Source: Ferrimicrobium sp. (GTDB lineage: Bacteria; Actinomycetota; Acidimicrobiia; Acidimicrobiales; Acidimicrobiaceae). From it: 64,000 bases of DNA. The stretch spans positions 62,001 through 126,000 of the forward strand of contig NZ_DAHVNP010000070.1 in assembly GCF_027319265.1 (NCBI RefSeq), written 5' to 3'. The number at the start of each line of letters is the position of its first letter. Positions within the stretch are counted from its first letter, which is position 1. Positions 1 to 7,189 of this stretch are shown here, one piece after another. The position numbers and the translations under genes were made by a program. The notes under the pieces were generated by a model. That model saw only the letters and a list, made by a program, of their open reading frames with translations, did no database searches and was not told the origin of the DNA.

Positions 1-311
1 GTTTGGCAATGGACACACAACAGATGATGATGCGCCACCGCAACATTTGGGTCATAGCGTTTTACCCCATCGTCAGCCAAGAGTACGCGGACCTCGCCCA
101 TGCTGACAAGTTCACGTAGGGTGTTGTAAACGGTAGCCTGACTGATCTCCTCGAGCCGCTCGCGCGCAAGACTGTAGATCTCTTCAGCGCTCATATGGAC
201 ATGGTCGCCTTGGAGCGCCTCTGCCACCACACGACGCTGGGCACTGAGTCGCCAACCCCGACTGCGCAGGCGATCAATTAACTGTTCAGGGTTTGCTACA
301 GCCGACTCCAT
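1..311 (-). CDS. Fur-family transcriptional regulator (N-terminal part, cut by window edge)
   Basis: Translating the minus strand from the ATG at 311-309 gives about 103 residues of a ferric-uptake-regulator-family protein. There is a winged-helix region (LSAQRRVVAEAL, then SQATVYNTLRELV) and the start of the dimerisation/metal domain (YDPNVAVAHHHLLCVHC), including the His cluster and the first Cys pair expected of a structural zinc site. The C-terminus lies outside the window. The sequence cannot separate a peroxide sensor (PerR/FurA type) from an iron sensor (Fur). The gene was inferred by direct translation because it runs off the edge. A perfect palindrome just upstream of the start suggests autoregulation. 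Confidence 0.85.
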   Translation of the reverse strand, partial: MESAVANPEQLIDRLRSRGWRLSAQRRVVAEALQGDHVHMSAEEIYSLARERLEEISQATVYNTLRELVSMGEVRVLLADDGVKRYDPNVAVAHHHLLCVHCQ

Positions 312-363
312 GCCTCCAGTATAGAGACTTGTCGAAAAACAGAAGTTCTGCCGTACTTCTAGT

Positions 364-380
364 TTTAGAATCGTTCTAAA
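364..380. promoter_or_regulatory. Fur/PerR-type operator upstream of the Fur-family gene
   Basis: TTTAGAA-TCG-TTCTAAA is a perfect 7-3-7 inverted repeat 53 bp upstream of the fur-like start codon. Its size and AT-rich half-sites resemble PerR/FurA boxes. It probably serves autorepression, which is inferred from position. Confidence 0.6.
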
Positions 381-729
381 CCCACCCCGGAACCCGCTCG
401 TGAACTCATTGCCTTTCACAACGTTGTGCCGGACAAAAACTGACCGCCAATCCTCCGATAGAACCCATCTCGCCAATCATCAACGTGGCCGTCGTCGGTA
501 GCATACGGATCTCATGTCCAAAGAGCAAGACTATAGCTGAGCCTGCTCAGTCGCGGTTCGGCTGTTGGGGAGTACGCCTTTGAAAGGCGTGCCGGAAACG
601 TGTTGGAAGGAGACCGAACCGATGTGCGAGGATGATAGATCCGCGAACTACAACCGGACGATCGGCCCCTCCACCCTGGCAATGCATTCCTCTGCGTGAT
701 CTTTGCAACCCTGCGATCTTTGCAGCGTC
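381..729. other. Intergenic region without a supported gene
   Basis: No convincing coding sequence is seen here. It contains a perfect palindrome at 574-590 (ACGCCTTT-G-AAAGGCGT) and a direct repeat GATCTTTGCA at 698-707 and 715-724, just past the end of the next gene. The palindrome could be an operator or a terminator stem, and its function is unknown. Confidence 0.4.
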
Positions 730-1176
730 CTAGCTCTTGGCGGTCGCCACAAAGACAGGAATGTGGCGGGTCGTCTTGGTCTGATATTCCGCATAGGGCG
801 GGAAGGCGGCAACCGCACGCTCCCACCACAACACCCGCTCCTGACCCTCAACCTGGCGAACCGTCGCATCCATGAGAAGCTCCCTATCATGGATGGTTAC
901 TTTGTTGGGATGGGCGATGAGATTGTAGAACCAGAACGGATGTTCAGGTGCGCCGCCCTTTGAGGCGACAAGTGCATACTCGCCTTCATGCTCCACCCTC
1001 ATGAGCGGCGTTTTGCGCAACTTACCGGTCTTTGCCCCTAGGGTCCAGAGAATAATCACTGGGAGTCCGGTATCGGCTAGTGTCCCGCCTTCACGCCCAT
1101 TCGTGCGCTCATAACGTTCTACTTGATCGCGAACCCACTCTTGGGTACTCGGCTCGTACTCACCTAACAGCGCCAT
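730..1176 (-). CDS. Deazaflavin (F420)-dependent nitroreductase/quinone reductase family protein
   Basis: This 148-aa protein has the length and core of the Ddn family: G-KTGKLRKTPLMRVEHEGEYALVASKGG, then PFWFYNLIAHPNKVTIHD, and a Tyr-containing C-terminal segment. Members bind F420 in a split beta-barrel and reduce quinones or nitro compounds. The family is typical of Actinobacteria. The gene stands alone, with no operon partner visible. The assignment to the family is strong, but the substrate cannot be told from the sequence. Confidence 0.85.
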   Translation of the reverse strand: MALLGEYEPSTQEWVRDQVERYERTNGREGGTLADTGLPVIILWTLGAKTGKLRKTPLMRVEHEGEYALVASKGGAPEHPFWFYNLIAHPNKVTIHDRELLMDATVRQVEGQERVLWWERAVAAFPPYAEYQTKTTRHIPVFVATAKS

Positions 1177-1699
1177 ATCGCCAGTTTAGGAGATGGACCG
1201 CAAAAGGTCACCATCATCGATCGCTCTCGAGCCAGGAAACTTGACGATCTTGCCCTCACGAAGGTCCTGCCTCTTTCAACATCCGATCACCCTCCCACAA
1301 GTTTTGCAAAGACTCGACCTCGGATTTGTAACTTGACCAAACAGCAGCGTCGTCTCGCATCTGTCCTCGTTGTTTCTGTCAATCAGAGGTGTGTCGTGTA
1401 CGAGGGGCCGTCCATTGTCAATTTGACCCTGGAGAATGGAGTACACGGTAGTGTGGTTATTCTTTCATGACTAGCCGACTGTCCTGATTGCACATTCCAT
1501 AGCCCTGAAATGGTACTTCCCGTAAGAATTTGGAACGAGTTTCCAAAATCTCCGGGGATAGTGGACAGCGTAGCTCATGAGGGTGCCTCGAGATCGTTGC
1601 AAGAGCAAGCATCTCCCCATCAACACATACCGGTCGAGACACGTATTAGGTGAACTAGGTGCGAGTGGCCTTTCAACGGCCCTCTCTGAAGCGATTCCG

Positions 1700-1884
1700 C
1701 ATCCTCCGAGATGATCACCGGAGAGGCAATTGGCATCTTGCGATGATCGCGCAAAAAGTAGACGACTTGACCTGGCACTTGTAGCTTGGGTACGTAGACG
1801 CATCGCTAGATCCGGTCGAGACACTGAACGATCGAGAATCACATGGTTATCGAGGAGATCATGCACGTTTGCAATGTCGCCCAC
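1700..1884 (-). pseudogene. Frameshifted remnant of a conserved hypothetical protein
   Basis: On the minus strand one frame reads GDIANVHDLLDNHVILD. After a frame change the next reads CLDRI, a stop, then YVPKLQVPGQVVYFLRDH and KMPIASPVI. Together they resemble the N-terminus of a conserved uncharacterised actinobacterial protein that I recall as 'H-VLDIECLDRIYLN-YVP-LQV-GQVV'. The frameshift, the in-frame stop and the loss of the downstream part show decay. The family recall is from memory and unverified. Flanking DNA at 1177-1699 shows no supported gene. Confidence 0.5.
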
Positions 1885-1961
1885 ATTCGACCTTTACCAG
1901 GGTAAGGTCAGTTCTTGGTGAGTTTCGCAAACGTGGATGGGGCAATTTCGCAAACAGCCCT

Positions 1962-2006
1962 TGGTGGAGACGAGGGGACTCGAACCCCTGACCTCCTGCG
2001 TGCAAA
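1962..2006 (-). repeat. Distal attachment site: duplicated tRNA-Ala 3' half
   Basis: These 45 bp are identical to 8864-8908 and end with the CCA complement on the left. Beyond 2006 the match stops and no tRNA 5' half can be formed, so this is a displaced tRNA end and not a functional gene. It marks the left border of the element. Confidence 0.9.
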
Positions 2007-2114
2007 TCAGGGATACCCTGTCTTAGGGTGTCTTATGCAGTCTAACCGGGTGTATGCAAACTACCGTAACGCCAAGATATGAGCCGTTCTCCCAGTTCAA
2101 AGGTGATGACACCT

Positions 2115-2343
2115 TAGGGGCCACGGTAGGGGCCATGGAGCTTGATTTAGGTCATCGTCCATGGTTGAAAAGGTATAGGGGCCAGCGTAGGGGCCACGGT
2201 AAGGGCCACGGATTCTATGCAACGACTTGTAAACTCCCTGTTTAACGCACTGATTAGCTCGTCATCGAACCCGACCGAACTACACGTAGGGGCCACGGAG
2301 CTACTGTCGTAGGAGCTACGCAATTGTTTGCAGTTATGCGTAT
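2115..2343. repeat. Cluster of 12-bp direct repeats (probable integrase arm sites, left end)
   Basis: The unit TAGGGGCCACGG or a close variant occurs at 2115-2126, 2127-2138, 2176-2187, 2188-2199, 2200-2211 and 2287-2298, with a weaker copy at 2310-2321. Units often abut head to tail. The pair at 2176-2198 is repeated exactly at 8786-8808 near the integrase start, and CAGTTATGCGTAT at 2331-2343 recurs at 8829-8841. Repeats shared by the two ends of an integrase element are best explained as arm-type binding sites. Confidence 0.7.
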
Positions 2344-2414
2344 GATCGCCAGAGCTAAGCTCCCCCCAGCTCATGGCCTATATTGTGGTGTGAGGGTCGA
2401 GAGTCTTTCTGTTG

Positions 2415-2936
2415 TCAGTCCTGTGACGTTGGCGGCAAGCCAAGCTCAGAGCGCACTATGTTCGCGTCGTTGTTAGTGACCGAGGCCGCTTGCTCTAGCT
2501 GAGTAACCCACGATGAAAGACTAAAGACGTTAGCGCTTGTCACTGAGTTCAGTACTCCATCCATCGAACTAGCCGCGGTCGTCAGGTTGTGGAGCGCTGT
2601 CGCCGCCTTGGGGTACTTGACCGCAAGTGCATTCAACTCGTTCTCGCCTTTGGTAAGCGCTGAGTTAACAGGTGCGAGGGCCGCCGTAACCGTGCTTGTC
2701 GGCGTACTGTTCGTCCAACCGTTCGCCTGCTTGCCGAGTGCGGTGAGCGCCGAGTTCATCGGACCTATTGCAGCGGTGTAGACCTTGGCCGCCTGTGCCT
2801 CAGTCATCGCAACGGGTGCCGCGCTTGGGGTCGTTGTCTTCTTTGTTGTTGTCGTCGTAGCGCTTGATTTCGCAGCCGTTGATCCGCACGCTGCGAGCAC
2901 AAGCGCACTCGCCCCGATCATCAACAGTTTTCTCAT
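2415..2936 (-). CDS. Predicted lipoprotein, element cargo
   Basis: The ATG at 2936 (MRKLLMIGASALVLAACGS) is chosen because GGAAGGA lies about 9 nt upstream, whereas longer versions lack a usable ribosome site. The protein is 173 aa, with a signal peptide and lipobox LAAC at about residue 17, a Thr/Ser/Lys linker, and an alpha-helical Ala-rich domain. It is probably anchored on the outer face of the membrane. No enzymatic motif is visible and I do not recognise the family. It lies at the end of the element, separate from the overlapping operon. Prophage and satellite lipoproteins sometimes block superinfection, but that role here is conjecture. Confidence 0.75.
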   Translation of the reverse strand: MRKLLMIGASALVLAACGSTAAKSSATTTTTKKTTTPSAAPVAMTEAQAAKVYTAAIGPMNSALTALGKQANGWTNSTPTSTVTAALAPVNSALTKGENELNALAVKYPKAATALHNLTTAASSMDGVLNSVTSANVFSLSSWVTQLEQAASVTNNDANIVRSELGLPPTSQD

Positions 2937-3013
2937 TGTTTCCATCCTTCCCAGAGCGAGCAGACCCGCTCGACCGTCTCCAAGCATACTCTCAGGTGCC
3001 CGGGCGTGTATGT

Positions 3014-3451
3014 TCACCGCTTGTTGCGCCAAGTGCCTTCCTCAAGTTCCCTAAGTTTGCGCTCTGCATCGGCGATAAGCTCATCGACCAATTCCTCGGT
3101 GATCAACATCGGTGGCTTCGGCGGCACCACATCAAGCGCGTAGAGCTTGGCCTGGCGCTCTAATAGTCTCGCCGCGACCTCGATTGCCCGCGGTTCGCCT
3201 CGCTCTATTCTCGGCCAGAGCTTGGACAAGAGTAACCGGATCGTCGCACCTTGCTCAGTCCGCAGTAGCTCCACGTCTTTCGCTGGGATCTCTCGCAGCG
3301 CAGACGTGACCAACTCGTGAGCTGTGCTGTCCGCGCACCCCATCGCATCCGCGATATCTCGATACGTCATCCCTGTCAAGCGCAGTTCAAGCGCGCGTGC
3401 CCTTCTCTGCGCTACTTCAAACTTGGCAGCGTCTCGCTTCCCGGTGCTCAT
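3014..3451 (-). CDS. HTH protein, resembling phage terminase small subunits
   Basis: The start is ATG at 3451, which overlaps the upstream stop as ATGA. The 145-aa product has a helix-turn-helix in the first third (ALELRLTGMTYRDIADAMGCADSTAHELV) followed by a long charged helical region with RTEQGATIRLLLSKLWPRIERG and AARLLERQAKLYALD, then an acidic/basic tail. HTH followed by a helical segment is typical of small terminase subunits and related phage DNA-binding proteins, but no large terminase is encoded nearby. It is the last gene of a chain of overlapping genes. It could equally be a transcription regulator. Confidence 0.6.
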   Translation of the reverse strand: MSTGKRDAAKFEVAQRRARALELRLTGMTYRDIADAMGCADSTAHELVTSALREIPAKDVELLRTEQGATIRLLLSKLWPRIERGEPRAIEVAARLLERQAKLYALDVVPPKPPMLITEELVDELIADAERKLRELEEGTWRNKR

Positions 3452-3609
3452 TGTTCGCCCTCCCACTGTTCGGCTTCGCCACGCTCAGCATCCCGTTCCA
3501 AGCCATCGAGGAACTGCGCCCAGATCCGCTTGTGAATCGCGTCGAGCCGCTCTTGATCGCTACCGCTTGACTGGCCCCTATCTACTGGCTGGCTATCCCT
3601 ATCCTTCAT
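3448..3609 (-). CDS. Small acidic hypothetical protein
   Basis: The start is ATG at 3609, inside the last codons of the preceding gene (11-nt overlap). The stop overlaps the next start as ATGA. The product is 53 aa, highly charged, with IHKRIWAQFLDGLERDAERGEAEQW. There is no recognised domain. The overlaps on both sides argue for a real, translationally coupled gene. Confidence 0.55.
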   Translation of the reverse strand: MKDRDSQPVDRGQSSGSDQERLDAIHKRIWAQFLDGLERDAERGEAEQWEGEQ

Positions 3610-3790
3610 TTTCGACCTCCAATCGTGCACCTCTGAGTGCCTCCCAGGCCGCCGCTATCTCCGTGAACTTCTCGACAAGTTCGTAGAACTCCGCAAAGTT
3701 CACCGACTCATCAAACCGCGCTTTCTTGACTTCCACGATTGCCCGATGCGCCGCTATCTCAGCTTCCAAAATCTCCAGCTCGCTAGCCAT
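3599..3790 (-). CDS. Small coiled-coil hypothetical protein
   Basis: The ATG at 3790 is preferred because GGAGG sits 5-6 nt upstream and the start overlaps the stop of the previous small gene. The 63-aa product (MASELEILEAEIAAHRAIVEV...) is almost wholly helical with heptad-like Glu/Ala/Leu spacing, suggesting a coiled coil. Upstream in-frame starts are possible but lack a ribosome site. Function unknown. Confidence 0.55.
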   Translation of the reverse strand: MASELEILEAEIAAHRAIVEVKKARFDESVNFAEFYELVEKFTEIAAAWEALRGARLEVENEG

Positions 3791-3929
3791 TTCGGCCTCC
3801 ATACACGATCCGTAATACTTCGCGGTACAACTCGTCACGTACTTCCTTCGGCGCGGCTTGCGCTGCTCGCCAGCTGTTTAACGCTTCGCAGAACTCGCGC
3901 AACTCCGTCTCTCCGTTTGTCGTTCTCAT
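3783..3929 (-). CDS. 48-aa hypothetical protein
   Basis: Direct translation of the minus strand from ATG at 3929 gives a 48-aa ORF (MRTTNGETELREFCEALNSW ... VRDELYREVLRIVYGGRNG). A strong ribosome site (GGAGGG) lies 4-5 nt upstream. Its ATG overlaps the stop of the preceding gene as ATGA, and its stop overlaps the start of the next. Amphipathic helical character, no known family. Confidence 0.55.
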   Translation of the reverse strand: MRTTNGETELREFCEALNSWRAAQAAPKEVRDELYREVLRIVYGGRNG

Positions 3930-4282
3930 TGATCCCTCCGTGCCCTCGGTGGCCGTCCCAGCGCGCCTCTTAGGCGACTCAAATCGCCACTCGGAGCAAG
4001 TTGGGGTTTCGGTAGATTGTCCTCTTCTTCATGCACCCACACCTCGATCAGCGCATCCCACAACCACGTAGCATCGACCGGCTCAGGCAGCCCGAAAAGA
4101 TCGCGGTGATAGTTCAACACATGCGCCCACGAGTCAACCACGCTTCTCGCGAGATCAAGCGCCAGGGCTGCGATGCTGTAGAGCGTTCCCGAGGTTCCGG
4201 TTAACTTTGCCCCATGGATGGTGATGAGTTGGTACTTCTCGCATCCATTCGTGTCTTTGTCCGGATCGTAGTCAGCTTGCAT
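3926..4282 (-). CDS. Hypothetical protein in element operon
   Basis: The 118-aa product starts with ATG at 4282, overlapping the last 11 nt of the primase gene, and its stop overlaps the next start. It has a central helical region (LYSIAALALDLARSVVDSWAHVLNYHRDLFGLPEPVDA) and a basic Pro-rich C-terminus. No catalytic motif or known domain is recognised. Coupled translation with the primase suggests a replication or packaging accessory role, as inference only. Confidence 0.55.
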   Translation of the reverse strand: MQADYDPDKDTNGCEKYQLITIHGAKLTGTSGTLYSIAALALDLARSVVDSWAHVLNYHRDLFGLPEPVDATWLWDALIEVWVHEEEDNLPKPQLAPSGDLSRLRGALGRPPRARRDQ

Positions 4283-6857
4283 CGGCCAACCTCCTAGCGG
4301 CGCATGGCTTGCACAACGTGCCGGTTGAGTTGACTAGTCGCCGCCCACACTCCGCGCAATCACGCGGCTCAGGCTTTGGTTCCTTCTTGAGTTGTTCCCG
4401 TACTCTGTCTACTTGCGTTAGCTCGGTCATCTGTGCTGTCTCCTTCGTTACGTAATGGTTCATCGCTACTACTTCCTCCGTTGCTTGCTCGTTTCCGCTT
4501 TCCTCTGCAGATGTGTTGACAAACGTTGACAATGTTGACAAAGGCCTCTGACCTGCGGTTATGTCCCCATTCGGTGTTGACAAAGGTGTTGACACTGTCA
4601 ACAGTTGCTCGCCACCGCGCCAATTCGAGCCGCGCGAATCCAGGCGCTCGATGAGGCCTAATTTCTCAAGTTGCTCAGCCGCCACGTCAAAGCGAGCGCG
4701 CAGACCTCGAAACACCGACCGGTACGCATCGCGTGCGGTGAACTCTTGGCGATGCTTCGCCCACTCCCATAATCTCGTAGCGTCTCCTGAGAGCGCTGGC
4801 GCTACGTCCTCGCCGCCATACTCACGTCTGGCATGCCATGCGAGCCACTCACCAATCGCAAGCGCCGCGCCAATTTCATCGGCTGTAATGCGGCCTGCGA
4901 GGTTGCCGGTGGCCATGGCGTGGATAGTTGCCGCAATGCGCACGATACGCCCAGCCTGCTTGCCTGCCCAACCGTTCAGAATGTCACCCGAGTAGAGCGC
5001 GGTCATCTCGGACTCTATCTCATCCTTCATGGCCACGAAGAGCTGGAATGCCGCCGCGTCGAGTCTCATCGGCTCTGGCTGCTCATCTGCATAGGCTTCG
5101 CTGAATAGCGCAGTCAACCGCTCACACCAAGCGCGGCTAAGTGACTCTGGCATCTGCTCACCAAAGCCAAAGCGAACGCCAACCAATGACTCAGGACGAA
5201 CCGGACAGAGCCTCGCGAGCAACCCTCGACCTCCTGCTTCCGCGTCTCCTGCCACTTGTGCCCAAGCGCTCGGCTGGCCCATGAGCAAGAGCGGAACCCG
5301 CAGCTCAGTAACCCGAATCTCGCCCCGAGTGACACGGTGCGATGTATAGTGGCCAGCGTCGTAACCTGCGAGCAACACCTCGTAATTTGTCCCTGCCTTG
5401 TTGTAGCGTCCAAGATCACCGAAAACGCCCCCCGCCTCATCCGATACGACCGCGATGCGTGCGATGTCCTCCCCTTGCGCCGCTGCTAGCGTTTCCAACG
5501 CTTCTGCCGTAGCCTTGCTCGCCACTGCCGAGAAGCGCGCGGGCACTTGGTGCGACTCCAATCGCGCCAGTGCCTCTGCGAATGCTGTGCCACCATCTTT
5601 GCGAGCTTGATCACGCGCGAGCGCTAGTAGCTCGTGTTCAGCTTTGGTCTTGGCGATCTCATCATCTCGACCTTGGCGAGCTGCCTTCTCAGCGTCCCAT
5701 ATCGGCCCCATTGCCGCGCTTAAGACTGGTGTTTTCCGCTCCGCTGGCGGTGCGATGACCAAGAGGTGAAGCACCCCAGGCTCGCGCCAATCCTGCGTAA
5801 TCTCCACCGTCGCGCCGAGTCCGACGGGTATACCGGCCACGCCCAAAGCGGTTGCGAAGGCGAAGCCTGGCGAGACCTGGTAAGCACTCGCCAGAGCTTT
5901 AGAGTATTGACCAAGTAGGCCGGTGCTCCGCAGAATCTCGCTCAGATCTGGCTCAGGATCGTATTTGTCAACAGGTGCAGTGTCCGTGTCAACACTTTTG
6001 TCAACACCGATTTGCACTGTTTCCCCTGGTAGATCGGTTTTGTCAACGTTGTCAACGTTTGTCAACACGTCTAGCCCGCCGAGCATATCCTGCCAATTCT
6101 GAGGATGATGAGCTATCGCATCGCTCGCATCTTTGCAACCATCAGGACAGTGCAGCTCTCGCAACGTAAGCGCTCCCAAGTACCCCTGTTCCCTCAAGGA
6201 TTCAGCCACGGCCTTAGCGTGATTGCGGCCTGGTTCGTCTCGATCAGCCCAGATTACGATATCTTTGAACCCCGCTACGATGATCACACGAGAGTGGCCA
6301 GGTCGCCACTTCCCAGCGCCCGCCGCATTGCAAGTCGCCGCCGTGCCCTGCGACCAAAGAGCGAGTGCATCCTTCTCGCCTTCGACGATCACCAACGGCA
6401 ACTCTGGATTGTTTTTGATCGCCTCGGTCAGTTCCGGCAAGATGAAAGGTAGGGAGCGATCCTCGGGTGCGAGATCTTTCAAAGACCAAGCCCAGCCACC
6501 GTTGCCGTCTGGCCTGCGCTGACTGAACCCCTTCGGTTGATACCGCACCGCTTGAAACGCGAGTGAGCCGTCAGCTCTCCGGTAGTCGTAAGTCGCTACG
6601 ATTCTCTTCTCTGGCCTCGGTTTCTCCTGCTCATTGAACAAATCGCGAGCTTCCAGATCAAGAGCAGAGAGGATCGCGTCAGTACTGCATAACGCAAAGC
6701 AATTGAGCAAGACCCGACCATCTGCGCCCACCGAGACGCTGAGCGATGGGTTGTTGTCCTGGTGAGCCGGACACGTAACCAAATATCCCTCGTGGTTTGA
6801 GTTGATCTTTGAACCGTGCGCCGAGAGTGCGCCGAGAACACGGTTGAGGGCCGTCAC
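4272..6857 (-). CDS. Primase/helicase-like replication protein (CHC2-like zinc, Toprim, DUF3987 region)
   Basis: This 861-aa protein starts with GTG at 6857, overlapping the excisionase stop as GTGA. Residues 29-57 hold a C-x2-H-x20-C-x3-C zinc motif, as in DNA primases. A Toprim-like segment follows (LPLVIVEGEKDALAL near 155, and DIVIWADRDEPG near 200). From about 310 to 690 the sequence resembles DUF3987/YfjI proteins, with a degenerate P-loop-like stretch (IAPPAERKTPVLS). The C-terminus carries a second zinc ribbon (CAECGRRL ... CKPC). Such proteins prime or initiate replication of phages and satellites. Two linkers contain dense GTTGACA/TGTCAAC motifs, described separately. This is the probable replication protein of the element. 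Confidence 0.8.
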   Translation of the reverse strand: MTALNRVLGALSAHGSKINSNHEGYLVTCPAHQDNNPSLSVSVGADGRVLLNCFALCSTDAILSALDLEARDLFNEQEKPRPEKRIVATYDYRRADGSLAFQAVRYQPKGFSQRRPDGNGGWAWSLKDLAPEDRSLPFILPELTEAIKNNPELPLVIVEGEKDALALWSQGTAATCNAAGAGKWRPGHSRVIIVAGFKDIVIWADRDEPGRNHAKAVAESLREQGYLGALTLRELHCPDGCKDASDAIAHHPQNWQDMLGGLDVLTNVDNVDKTDLPGETVQIGVDKSVDTDTAPVDKYDPEPDLSEILRSTGLLGQYSKALASAYQVSPGFAFATALGVAGIPVGLGATVEITQDWREPGVLHLLVIAPPAERKTPVLSAAMGPIWDAEKAARQGRDDEIAKTKAEHELLALARDQARKDGGTAFAEALARLESHQVPARFSAVASKATAEALETLAAAQGEDIARIAVVSDEAGGVFGDLGRYNKAGTNYEVLLAGYDAGHYTSHRVTRGEIRVTELRVPLLLMGQPSAWAQVAGDAEAGGRGLLARLCPVRPESLVGVRFGFGEQMPESLSRAWCERLTALFSEAYADEQPEPMRLDAAAFQLFVAMKDEIESEMTALYSGDILNGWAGKQAGRIVRIAATIHAMATGNLAGRITADEIGAALAIGEWLAWHARREYGGEDVAPALSGDATRLWEWAKHRQEFTARDAYRSVFRGLRARFDVAAEQLEKLGLIERLDSRGSNWRGGEQLLTVSTPLSTPNGDITAGQRPLSTLSTFVNTSAEESGNEQATEEVVAMNHYVTKETAQMTELTQVDRVREQLKKEPKPEPRDCAECGRRLVNSTGTLCKPCAARRLADAS
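4515..4602. repeat. Iteron-like GTTGACA cluster within primase gene, first cluster
   Basis: GTTGACA occurs at 4515-4521, 4525-4531, 4534-4540, 4576-4582 and 4588-4594, and an inverted TGTCAAC at 4596-4602. The last two copies form the perfect palindrome GTTGACA-C-TGTCAAC. The copies are read in different codon frames (as LST, FVN and TVS), so a protein-level repeat alone does not explain them. Confidence 0.6.
5966..6066. repeat. Iteron-like TGTCAAC cluster within primase gene, second cluster
   Basis: TGTCAAC occurs at 5966-5972, 5987-5993, 5999-6005, 6041-6047, 6050-6056 and 6060-6066, in the orientation opposite to the first cluster. Here the coding strand reads them mostly as Val-Asp. Density and orientation suggest protein-binding iterons or a replication origin for the element. 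Confidence 0.6.
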
Positions 6858-7057
6858 GGCTGCGCCTCGCTACTGAGATTCGCAATGAAGGCCGCAAGGT
6901 CTGAGGACCTGATAAGTCTGCGGCTCCCAATGTAGACCGAGCGCAAATCTCCGCGGCTCAGAATGCCGTATAGAGTGGCGCGTGACAAGCGCAGAGCCTG
7001 GGCGGTTTCGGAGACGGTTAGCAGCTGATCGAATGGTTGATATTCGTTTTCGGACAT
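6854..7057 (-). CDS. Excisionase-family HTH protein
   Basis: This product of 67 aa (ATG at 7057) or 73 aa (GTG at 7075, directly abutting an AGGAG) contains a MerR-like/HTH_17 domain: LLTVSETAQALRLSRATLYGILSRGDLRSVYIGSRRLIRSSDLAAFI. The order of helix-turn-helix, then a wing with GSRR-I, then a terminal helix is typical of Xis/AlpA-like recombination directionality factors and regulators. It is the first gene of the minus-strand operon and overlaps the primase start, so it probably controls excision and the operon. Confidence 0.75.
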   Translation of the reverse strand: MSENEYQPFDQLLTVSETAQALRLSRATLYGILSRGDLRSVYIGSRRLIRSSDLAAFIANLSSEAQP

Positions 7058-7141
7058 GAGGTTCCCTATGCCCACCTCCTAGCCAAAGCCAATCGGTCGA
7101 GCGATAGGGTCCTTTTGGGGCCCGCAAACTTTCGTTGTCTA

Positions 7142-7147
7142 TATAAT
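7142..7147 (+). promoter_or_regulatory. Possible -10 element in divergent intergenic region
   Basis: TATAAT sits 43 bp before the zinc-ribbon gene start on the plus strand, inside the 7058-7189 divergent region. There is no good -35 at the usual distance, so this is only a candidate. Confidence 0.3.
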
Positions 7148-7189
7148 AGCATCCCAACTAGATCATTTGTACGCGATTAGACTATAGGG

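Noticed and set aside
1962-2060. A second tRNA-Ala gene at the left att site
   Set aside because: Only the 3' half is present and the sequence past 2006 cannot form the missing arms, so it is a displaced end and not a tRNA.
4510-4610. Promoter -35 boxes (TTGACA) inside the primase
   Set aside because: The 7-mer recurs too many times and in two orientations without -10 elements. Iteron-like sites are a better reading.
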